Positions 49,938-57,680 of a DNA stretch of 64,000 bases are shown here, one piece after another (within the stretch, counting starts at the first letter, position 1; the number at the start of each line of letters is the position of its first letter). This DNA is from Lachnospiraceae bacterium. Its GTDB lineage: Bacteria > Bacillota > Clostridia > Lachnospirales > Lachnospiraceae. The stretch covers positions 5,572 through 69,571 of the forward strand of contig VSNG01000017.1 of the NCBI GenBank assembly GCA_009774175.1. The letters run 5' to 3'. Position numbers and translations under genes: made by a program. The notes under the pieces are model-generated. The model ran no database searches. It saw only the letters and a program-made list of their open reading frames with translations, and was not told where the DNA came from.

Positions 49938-51122
49938 CTATTTGGCATTGAACTTCTGTTCGTACTCTTCCACCGTTTTCATGATTTCCTTTGCATATTT
50001 AGGGTATTTCTCCACCAGAGCCTTGATATCTCTCTGGGAAGTGCCCGCCACCACTTCCTTATTATAATCCATACGCCGCCGCAGGGACTGTCTGCGGATA
50101 ATCAGGTTGTGACGGATCTCCACCATCTCCCTTGGTTCCAGAATGGCCTCCGTCTGATGCAGCCAGATGGCGGGATCCTGTATCTGGTAACACTTCAATA
50201 TCTGCAAAAGCTCCTGTTCGTTGTAATCCAGGTCAAGCTCCGCCCTGCGGAATTTCTCCCGCTCTTCCTTCTCAATTTTATAGTTCCCCCACATTTCAGT
50301 CAGTTCTTTCGCGCTTGACACGCCGTACTTCATATAGAGATATTCAAGAAGATTGGTATTGTTCACATAGCGGATTTTTACCTTATTCTGTAGAAGGATA
50401 ATCTTATTGATCCCCGTCTCCACCCTTTTTAGCTCACGCCTTGCGTCCATATGCTTGACATAAATCATGGTAATCGCAATGGCCGCCGCGCCCGCTGTGG
50501 CGAGATAGCCAAGCTGGGTATCCATTTCCAGGAAAAACTGCAAAAAGAGAAGCAGGAGCGCGCACAGGCCAAGCGCCGTCACGCAGATCACAGCCATGCC
50601 CTTTGTGTCCGAAATCAGCCGCATCACCTCGCTTTTCCGATAAAGGTAAGCGTGCTTTTCTCCCTCCAGACGGCTTAAATCCTTACGAATCAGCTCCTGA
50701 TAGTTTTCGGCCTCCGTGATCTTCTCGAAGGCTTCCTCCATCTGGTCTTCCATCCGTTCCACCATGCGGTACTTCTCGTCCGTAATCCGATGAGGACGTC
50801 CCATGAAATCAGTCTTTCTCTCCTGTAACAGGGCCACCCGTCTGGCACAGTCCTTAAGCTGTTCGCTCTCCTCCGGCGGCAGCGCTTCGATCTCTTCCAT
50901 ATCTTTCAGATAAGACGTGACCATGTTGTACTCAAAGTTCAGATTCTCCAGTTCTTTGGTGGCCTCCGCCATCTTTTCCAGACAGTTTCTTACATAGTCG
51001 TTTCTCTGTTCCCTGTTATTAAAATCAATCTCCCGCGAAGACTCCTCCTCTTCCCATTCTTCCTCGTCGTACTCATCGTAATCTTTGCGGAATTTCTCAA
51101 GCAGCCTCTTTATAAAACCCAT
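49938..51122 (-). CDS. Coiled-coil protein with two transmembrane segments, unknown function
   Basis: 394 residues. Acidic N-terminus (DYDEYDEEEWEEEESSREID), a long helical coiled-coil part (about 40-175), two adjacent transmembrane segments (about 180-203 and 207-225), then a second coiled coil (about 228-394, rich in Glu, Arg and Lys). Both ends should face the cytoplasm. No enzymatic motif. AGGAGG precedes the ATG at 51122. It is the fourth gene of a run of uncharacterised genes (53337, 52008, 51139 and this one), separated from the next by 16 bp, so it may anchor the complex to the membrane. Family not recognised. Confidence 0.75.
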   Translation of the reverse strand: MGFIKRLLEKFRKDYDEYDEEEWEEEESSREIDFNNREQRNDYVRNCLEKMAEATKELENLNFEYNMVTSYLKDMEEIEALPPEESEQLKDCARRVALLQERKTDFMGRPHRITDEKYRMVERMEDQMEEAFEKITEAENYQELIRKDLSRLEGEKHAYLYRKSEVMRLISDTKGMAVICVTALGLCALLLLFLQFFLEMDTQLGYLATAGAAAIAITMIYVKHMDARRELKRVETGINKIILLQNKVKIRYVNNTNLLEYLYMKYGVSSAKELTEMWGNYKIEKEEREKFRRAELDLDYNEQELLQILKCYQIQDPAIWLHQTEAILEPREMVEIRHNLIIRRQSLRRRMDYNKEVVAGTSQRDIKALVEKYPKYAKEIMKTVEEYEQKFNAK

Positions 51123-51138
51123 TTTTCCTCCTCGTTTT

Positions 51139-51987
51139 CTAGCTCATGCTCCTGCGGTAATTACTTTTCAGTCCTGCGGTCAGCTTTTCGATCTCTTCAT
51201 AATAAGGGGTTGAGCTTCCAAGCGCTCCCGCCCCCTCGTCCTTCATAACCTGATAAGTGACAAGCATCCTGTTTTCGTCCGTTCCCTCAAAGGAACCTTC
51301 CGCCCGTTTTATCATCCGCTCCACCTCCAGGGATAAATCGTGATACTCGGGATGCTCCGCGATATAATCAATATATGCTTTCTCCTGCTTTCCCATACGC
51401 AGGGCCGCCAGATACATCGTCAGCCCTTCCCGCTTCCCGTCGGTCTCATAGGCCTTTTTAAACCAGTCGGCCGCCTGTCCGTACAGGAACATGCCCGCGC
51501 AGGCCACTCCCATATTATGATAAAGCCTTGCCAGAAGGAGCTTCTCGTTGTCAGGCACGCCGTAGGCCAGATTCTGATACTGCTGCAAAGCCGCCAGATA
51601 CCGCTTCTCACCCAGCAGATAATCCGCCTTTGCCTTCTGCCTCTCATAGGGGCTTAATCCCTCGTTGCCCCTCACAATCTCCTCCGTTCTCTCTATCACG
51701 TCCGCCGGATAGATATTCACATACTCCAGAATCGCGCCCACAAAAGCCGCCGTAGTGCCTTTACGGTTTATCAGCGCATCCAGCTCATGGGCCAGATCGC
51801 TCAGATCACATTCTTCCTCCAGCCACCGGATCATCCCCCGCTGTATAATATCCCCGTCAAGGAGCTCCGCCCTGTCCACCAGCAGAAAGCAGAGCTCCTC
51901 CACCGAATATAGGTTTACATAAAATCTTTCCATGTGATAGGGATTCTCGGCGCGCCTGCCGGTTCCCAAAATCATCTTACTGCCCAT
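51139..51987 (-). CDS. TPR-like helical protein, unknown function
   Basis: 282 residues without signal peptide or membrane segments. Residues of about 105-215 show helix-hairpin repeats like tetratricopeptides (YLLGEKRYLAALQQYQNLAY, ARLYHNMGVACAGMFLYGQA, ADWFKKAYETDG). The N-terminal part (FYVNLYSVEELCFLLVDRAE) is helical too. Such proteins hold complexes together. The ribosome site is weak (AAAAGAG). Third gene of the run, 20 bp after the Hsp70-like gene and 16 bp before the coiled-coil gene. It contains one GTTTACATAA motif (51913-51922), read as part of FYVNLYS. Confidence 0.75.
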   Translation of the reverse strand: MGSKMILGTGRRAENPYHMERFYVNLYSVEELCFLLVDRAELLDGDIIQRGMIRWLEEECDLSDLAHELDALINRKGTTAAFVGAILEYVNIYPADVIERTEEIVRGNEGLSPYERQKAKADYLLGEKRYLAALQQYQNLAYGVPDNEKLLLARLYHNMGVACAGMFLYGQAADWFKKAYETDGKREGLTMYLAALRMGKQEKAYIDYIAEHPEYHDLSLEVERMIKRAEGSFEGTDENRMLVTYQVMKDEGAGALGSSTPYYEEIEKLTAGLKSNYRRSMS

Positions 51988-52007
51988 TTTCTCTTTTGTC
52001 CCTCAGC

Positions 52008-53321
52008 TTATGAAATCTGAAACGTTTCCTCCCACCGCTGGCCTCTCGACGGGAAAAATTCTCCCAACCCCAAATCCGTCACAACAACCCGCACCGTATC
52101 GTGAGACGCCATGTCCACTTCAATCGCATATCTGGTAAAAGGCGCGCCCGTCTCCCGCGCTCCTGTAAGGGGAACGGTCCGTGTCTCGGCATTCTTTCCC
52201 GTAAGCGGCGTCACCACAAAGGAAAGGCTTTTCTCCTCCCCGAGAAGGATCTCGCAGGATTTATGCAGCTCATACCAGTTCTCCCCGGCGTCAAGCAGCG
52301 CATAGTAGGACTCTTTTCCCTGCCGCAGCACATGCATCCCGATATTTGCCTTAAGCTTATCCTTCCCGAGAAAGATATGAGTCTGTCCTGCCTCGCTGGG
52401 CGAGAACTTTTCCATAAGGCTGTAAACCGCCCCTTTGCTGAACAGATTATTTCCCTGAAACACCCGTCTGTTGCGGCATAAAAACTGCAGGGATCTTTTA
52501 TGCCATTCCTCCCTGAAACCGTCTCCCAGAAGATAAGCCGAAGAGACGACATGTCCCTCGCAAAGATTTTCCAGAATGCCCAGAAACCGCTCGTCAGCCA
52601 GACGAAACGCGTCTTTCTTGACATCCTCCGGCTCTTCCTCCATGGGCACCACCAGCGTTTCGTAGCTGGCCTCCTCAATCAGGGCGACGATGGGCGTTGT
52701 TCTCTTATTACACTCCATGCGGTAGGTTTTTAAGTATCTGCCGTCGTGCTCGCAGATCACCACCTGATAGGCCCACAGCTGGGAAGGCTGGTGCAGCATA
52801 AAGGAATAGAGGCTCTCCGTATGACTCTGGAAATAAACGCGTTCGGTTTTCAGATTCAGATTGGCCGCCACATGCAAAAGAATCTCCACCATGCGGTCAT
52901 CCATACCATCCACCGTAAACATGAAGGCGGAAATGTTTTCCGGCGGGGCAATGATGCTCAAAAGCCCAAGGCTCTTTTTGATAAATAGCGTCAAAAGCGC
53001 TGCCGGATCATAGCTTTCTCCGTCAACCTCGATCTCCCCGCCCTCTCTCGCAAGGGTCAGCAGACCTTCCACCGGAAACATATCCTCCTCTTCGCTGCTC
53101 TTCACCGCTTCTTTTCCGTAGAGCCACTGATTCGTGCCTTTTCGTTTACATAACATAAACGGAATGTTATACTGCTTCGTTCCCATCACGGGCGCAACCG
53201 TCTCCACGTCCCCTTCCTCAAAAAAACAGTAACTGATCTGGGTATACCGCTCCCCCAGATCGTAACCTGCAAACACGCTCCCATTATGCGGTTTTTCCTC
53301 CTCTTTGCGCTCCAGAAACAT
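52008..53321 (-). CDS. Hsp70/actin-fold ATPase-like protein (DUF5716-like), unknown function
   Basis: 437 residues. The order of segments follows the Hsp70/actin ATPase fold: FAGYDLGERYTQISY (about 17-31, phosphate 1), ALLTLFIKKSLGLL then ISAFMFTVDGMDDRMVEILL (about 107-148) and a TESL box where Hsp70 has EPTAA (about 168), VVICEHDGRYLKTYRM (about 187-202, phosphate 2) and SSAYLLGDGFREEW followed by FSKGAVYSLMEK (about 265-305, adenosine loop and GA motif). The residues in the phosphate loops deviate, so ATP hydrolysis is not certain. I recall a DUF5716 family in Lachnospiraceae and think this is a member. AAGGA precedes the ATG at 53321. Second gene of the run, 15 bp after the 1183-residue gene. 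Confidence 0.75.
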   Translation of the reverse strand: MFLERKEEEKPHNGSVFAGYDLGERYTQISYCFFEEGDVETVAPVMGTKQYNIPFMLCKRKGTNQWLYGKEAVKSSEEEDMFPVEGLLTLAREGGEIEVDGESYDPAALLTLFIKKSLGLLSIIAPPENISAFMFTVDGMDDRMVEILLHVAANLNLKTERVYFQSHTESLYSFMLHQPSQLWAYQVVICEHDGRYLKTYRMECNKRTTPIVALIEEASYETLVVPMEEEPEDVKKDAFRLADERFLGILENLCEGHVVSSAYLLGDGFREEWHKRSLQFLCRNRRVFQGNNLFSKGAVYSLMEKFSPSEAGQTHIFLGKDKLKANIGMHVLRQGKESYYALLDAGENWYELHKSCEILLGEEKSLSFVVTPLTGKNAETRTVPLTGARETGAPFTRYAIEVDMASHDTVRVVVTDLGLGEFFPSRGQRWEETFQIS

Positions 53322-53336
53322 CGTTTTTCCTTCTTC

Positions 53337-56300
53337 CTAGCGGGGCGCAAAAATCTGCCCCACCATATGATCCTGTTTGAAATACTGCAGAAGCAGATCG
53401 CTCACTGTATCATAATCATGCAGGGTTTTCCCGATCATAATATCGTTTAACAGACCGAACCGCCCCTCGGCGCCATCCTCTCCGGCGTCGCTTTTGTTTA
53501 TCACATTGCTCTCCGTCAGCTGTTCCTTCCCCGCCGTCTCCTCCGTAATGTAGTATTGCAGCTTTTCCCCGAAGAAAAGAATAAACTCCTTAACACAGAT
53601 ACCGCCGAACATGTTCGGCATCTCCTCGTGAGCGTATTCCTGCCCGCTCTCCGTATCATCCTGAATCAGATAGTGGATCATCACCCGCGCGCCTGATTCC
53701 GCCCGGTACTCCACCATGGTCTTGTCCAGATAAGCGCTAAGCTGGGGCACACTGCCAAAATAGTTCCTGTAAAAAGGCATCACAATTCCCTGCGCCAGAA
53801 GGGATTCCAGAAATTCCGCGCACAGCTTCTCTTCCTCCGCACTCCGCTCCCTGTCGGCATAACAGCGCAGATATGCCATCTTACAAACCGGATGAATGGG
53901 CGCCTCCTCCTGATAAAGCTGGCGCACGCTCTCAAACACATAGGAATCCGCTATTTCTTCCTTCACCAGATAATCGTAGCAGCAGGCCGACGCAAAGGCT
54001 GCCCTGATTCGCTCGCTTCCTCCGCTTTTACTGTAAGACTGGAAAATTTCAAGCTTTTCCCCCACATGGGCGCCCGTATACAGCATCTGTACAAGCATCC
54101 TCTCGCACAGTTTGAAAGTATCCACGCCGAAAGACTGCGCAATACGCCACACGTCGCGCATTTCCTTGATTGTGCCGCGAAACCACTGCACCAGATAATT
54201 CAGGACATTATCGTCGTACTTACCCTTCTGCACCACATAAAAGAGTATCCCTTTCATCAGAGGATCGTCTTCCGTCTCCGTAAGCTCCAAAAGCCTGCTC
54301 GACAGCTTAAGAAGCGTCTTTGCATCAATATCGTAAGGGCCAAACAGTCTGACCCACCTGTACGCCTCCTCATACATGCCGCGGTTTACCATATAGCGCA
54401 CGATCTTTCCCCTGTCCGAACGGCCCACATCCTCAGGTTGCAGGGCAAGCAGATACTCGTCCAGTTCCCGCATCCTGTCCTTCTCATAGAAAAAATCCAC
54501 TACCATGGGCCGGATCTTTTGCTTTTCCGCCTCCTCAATTCTGTCAGACACGGACAAAAGCACAAAAAGATCCGCGTTATCCTCCTGTACCGCAAAGGCA
54601 TGCTGATATTCATAACAGGCAAAAACCGCATAGCCCAGATGATTTCTTACAAAAGGGGCAATCATGAGCGAAAGCCTGACGGGATTCATCAGCTCTTCCA
54701 CGGAATAATCCACGCTGGCCGTAAAGCAGTTCCCCATGCCGTCTCCCAGAAGAATCTTACAGCCGCTCTCGTAAACAGGCGCAAAGGCCCTGCCCTCCGT
54801 CATGGGAAAACGCTTTATATCCGCCCGGCAGGGGTAGGCCAGCATCACCTCTTTAGCCTCTGTTCTCTCTGTCCTGACTTCCCGCATGAAAAGAAGGGAC
54901 ACCAGAGACCTTGCGGTCTGCTCGTCAATCATGGGCAGATTTACGAAATTCGTATAAAGGTATGCCAGATCCCGATTGATTCTGCCCTTTTTTATCTGCT
55001 CCAGAACAAAATGTTCCATAGCGTCCACATAGTTTACATAAATATCTTCCAGAGTCTCCCGGTGTTTATGCACATAGGCATAAAGGTATGCCGTAACCGT
55101 ATAATGCAGATCGCTCTTATAGGCAAAGTACAAAAGCACAATCCGGGGAAGTTCCCCGTCAAAATCCGCCGGAAGCGACATCATATAATACTCATACAGC
55201 CTCGTAATCCGAAGATTCTCCTCCACTCCGGCCTGATACCAGGAAAAATATGCCTCCCCGAAGCGGTTTCCCTTAATGAGCAGCGAACAGATCTCGTGCA
55301 GCACTTCCTTATTTTCCGTCTGCTCATAACAGCCCTTCAGGATACGGAACAGGCTCTCGGAATACCCTCGCTTTTGTCCCGCAAGATACACCAGCTGCAA
55401 CAGAACCTCCCCCTGCATCGCTTTGTTCTTGACTGCGTAGGTCAATATCTGTTCCTCAAAGAGATCCAGCTTTCGAAGCATGGCCGGATTCATACACAGA
55501 ATATTCCAGGCTTCAATATATATCATCGGCGAAGTGCAGTGATGGGAAAACAATTCTTCCAGAAGCATCCACCGGCGGGACGGACTCTGGGTATACTCCT
55601 CGGAAAGGTAGAGTAAAAGCCAGGCAATCCGCCAGTCTCCCCTTCTCCTCTCATAAATTCTCCCAACCGTCTCCGCCACCTCGTCCACATAGGAAACCTC
55701 ATCGCTGACAAGCGTAGTCAGATAGAGATAGTAACACCACAGGGCCGGATTCTTTTCCCCCTCGGCGCCTGCCCTGTCCTGTAATTTTTCAATCTGCCAT
55801 TTTGCCTCGTTACCGCGCTCCTGAGACAAAAGCAGCTGGCTTCTGAAAAGCTTCACGGCCGTATCCTGATCGTCCAGCTGCTCCATACGGGACAGCAGCT
55901 TTTCCGTCTCCGCAAGCCAGACCGATGTTCCGATCTTTTTTAACCGATGAGCCTGATAATATTCCATCAGCTGTACCATGAGCTGCTTCTTTTCTCTCCG
56001 GGATCCCATAATCCGTCTGTCTGCGGCATGCTGCACCACAACAACCGGAATCCGCATCGTGCCGTTCTCCCGTACAAGCAGGATCGCGCCGTAATTATAG
56101 CCGTTATGGAGCTTTTTATGATCAATACTATAGTAAAGGCGGTACATATTACCCAGAAATTCGTTGTCCCCCACCGTCTCCTCAGACAGTTTCAGAAACT
56201 CTCCCTGCGCCCGAATCTGCAATCCGGTATACCCCCAGCCGTTTCTGTTGATGACAAGGGCATACCTCACCGCTTCCACAGGATCTTCTATTTTGATTTC

Positions 56301-56888
56301 CCGCTCCTCGGGTATGTATTCCACCGGTTTCTTTTTATGGATTTCCAGAAGAAATTCTTCCACATTATGTTCATTCCCCGGCACAGAGGAAAGACCCTTA
56401 TAAGCGGCATAGTACTGCCTGTCATGGCCGTTAAACACCTTTTTGAAGCTGGGATCATAAAAAAGCCTGACCGCCTCGTCCCAGCTTTCTCTTGCCAGAT
56501 TTGTAAAATGAAAGAGATTCCGGATTTCGCCCATGCTCGTGACAATTTCGTCCGTAAGCACCTTAACCTCAAAGGGAAGATAGTACTCTCCCCGGTTTGA
56601 AATAATATGGAACGAACCCGCCGCTTCCGTCCCGGCTTCCATCCCATCCGCATGAAAACGGTACAATATCTCGTCTTCACTGCCGCCGAAACGGGTCGAG
56701 ACGCACTCCATCCGAAGATCAGAGGAAAACACCTCCCCCTCCGTCAGGCCCCCCTCCGGTCCGTACACGAAAAAAGACCCCTCGCAGGCCGTGTCTGCCT
56801 GAAGGGACAGAGTAACTCGCGGGCAGGAAAACTCCAAAGAACCGTCGTCAACATGAAATTTACCGTCTAAAATCTCGTCCACTACCAT
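53337..56888 (-). CDS. 1183-residue helical-repeat protein (DUF5717-like), unknown function
   Basis: Two N-terminal beta-rich domains (about 1-120 with GEYYLPFEVKVLTD and about 185-290 with NGTMRIPVVVVQHA) look like a tandem pair of immunoglobulin-like folds. The rest (about 300-1000) is a long alpha-solenoid of TPR-like hairpins, with a smaller mixed domain near 690-790 and at the C-terminus. No signal peptide and no clear membrane segment. I think it belongs to DUF5717. It opens the run of four uncharacterised genes followed by purB. The ATG at 56888 has no ribosome site, but a promoter ends 6 nt upstream, so the message may be leaderless. Probable role: large scaffold of the complex. Confidence 0.78.
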   Translation of the reverse strand: MVVDEILDGKFHVDDGSLEFSCPRVTLSLQADTACEGSFFVYGPEGGLTEGEVFSSDLRMECVSTRFGGSEDEILYRFHADGMEAGTEAAGSFHIISNRGEYYLPFEVKVLTDEIVTSMGEIRNLFHFTNLARESWDEAVRLFYDPSFKKVFNGHDRQYYAAYKGLSSVPGNEHNVEEFLLEIHKKKPVEYIPEEREIKIEDPVEAVRYALVINRNGWGYTGLQIRAQGEFLKLSEETVGDNEFLGNMYRLYYSIDHKKLHNGYNYGAILLVRENGTMRIPVVVVQHAADRRIMGSRREKKQLMVQLMEYYQAHRLKKIGTSVWLAETEKLLSRMEQLDDQDTAVKLFRSQLLLSQERGNEAKWQIEKLQDRAGAEGEKNPALWCYYLYLTTLVSDEVSYVDEVAETVGRIYERRRGDWRIAWLLLYLSEEYTQSPSRRWMLLEELFSHHCTSPMIYIEAWNILCMNPAMLRKLDLFEEQILTYAVKNKAMQGEVLLQLVYLAGQKRGYSESLFRILKGCYEQTENKEVLHEICSLLIKGNRFGEAYFSWYQAGVEENLRITRLYEYYMMSLPADFDGELPRIVLLYFAYKSDLHYTVTAYLYAYVHKHRETLEDIYVNYVDAMEHFVLEQIKKGRINRDLAYLYTNFVNLPMIDEQTARSLVSLLFMREVRTERTEAKEVMLAYPCRADIKRFPMTEGRAFAPVYESGCKILLGDGMGNCFTASVDYSVEELMNPVRLSLMIAPFVRNHLGYAVFACYEYQHAFAVQEDNADLFVLLSVSDRIEEAEKQKIRPMVVDFFYEKDRMRELDEYLLALQPEDVGRSDRGKIVRYMVNRGMYEEAYRWVRLFGPYDIDAKTLLKLSSRLLELTETEDDPLMKGILFYVVQKGKYDDNVLNYLVQWFRGTIKEMRDVWRIAQSFGVDTFKLCERMLVQMLYTGAHVGEKLEIFQSYSKSGGSERIRAAFASACCYDYLVKEEIADSYVFESVRQLYQEEAPIHPVCKMAYLRCYADRERSAEEEKLCAEFLESLLAQGIVMPFYRNYFGSVPQLSAYLDKTMVEYRAESGARVMIHYLIQDDTESGQEYAHEEMPNMFGGICVKEFILFFGEKLQYYITEETAGKEQLTESNVINKSDAGEDGAEGRFGLLNDIMIGKTLHDYDTVSDLLLQYFKQDHMVGQIFAPR

Positions 56889-56894
56889 ATGGAT

Positions 56895-56924
56895 AGTATA
56901 TCATTTACAAGGTAGCATGTGCAA
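56895..56924 (-). promoter_or_regulatory. Promoter directly in front of the DUF5717-like gene
   Basis: The minus strand has TTGCAC (56919-56924), an 18-nt spacer and TATACT (56895-56900). The -10 box ends 6 nt before the ATG at 56886-56888, so the predicted start of transcription falls on or next to the start codon. Confidence 0.65.
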
Positions 56925-56981
56925 CCCTCATTGCATATCATAGGGTTAAGAGAAATGCTTTCCCGAAAATGAGGTATCAGG

Positions 56982-57680
56982 ATGGATGTAAACAGAGAAG
57001 AGACAAATACAGGAACCAGACAGAATGAAAATGCGGCAGTCGGAAAACTACAGATCAACGTAACCGCAAACGTAGGGTTGATTCCCATAGAAAACGCGTC
57101 AGTTACCATCTCCTTCACCGGCGAGCCAAATTCCACCTTGGAGACACTAAATACTGACTCTTCCGGGCAGACCGGGGCAATTGATCTGGAAACCCCGCCC
57201 CTGCAATACAGCCTGACCCCGAATTCTCCCATGCCCTACTCGGAATATACCGTATCCGTCACAGCCCCCGGCTATGAACCTGTCATTGTATCCGGCGTGG
57301 AAGTGCTGCCGGATGTTACCGCTATCCAGAATATTGAAATGACGCCCACAGAAACGACGCAGGATACGGAAGAAATTATCGCCATTCCCGATCATACGCT
57401 CTATGGCGACTATCCGCCCAAAATTCCCGAGGACGAGATCAAGCCCATGGACGAATCCGGCGAAATCGTCTTAAGCCGTGTGGTCATTCCTGAATATATT
57501 ATTGTACATGACGGCGTTCCTTCCGATTACACCGCACAAAACTATTATGTCCGTTACCGGGATTATATCAAAAACGTGGTGTCCTCCGAAATCTACGCCA
57601 CCTGGCCCGAGAGCGCCATCTATGCAAACACGCTGGCCATTATGTCCTTCACCCTGAACCGGGTTTATACCGAATGGTAG
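56982..57680 (+). pseudogene. SpoIID/LytB-like protein, 3' end cut off by the mobile element
   Basis: 232 codons are left. Residues of about 20-120 form a beta-sandwich like a carboxypeptidase-regulatory or CnaB-type domain (KLQINVTANVGLIPIENASV, VSVTAPGYEPVIVSGVEV). From about 185 the sequence YRDYIKNVVSSEIYATWPES, AIYANTLAIMSFTLNRVYTE follows the start of a SpoIID/LytB domain, which acts on peptidoglycan during sporulation. The frame stops at TAG right where the serine recombinase element begins; the rest of the domain is missing and should lie beyond the element. Related proteins, as I recall, continue with a peptidoglycan-binding domain. It is divergent from the DUF5717-like gene. Confidence 0.72.

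Noticed and set aside
53892..55616. 574-codon open frame on the plus strand
   Set aside because: Antisense to the 1183-residue gene; basic His/Arg/Ile-rich translation with no known domain.
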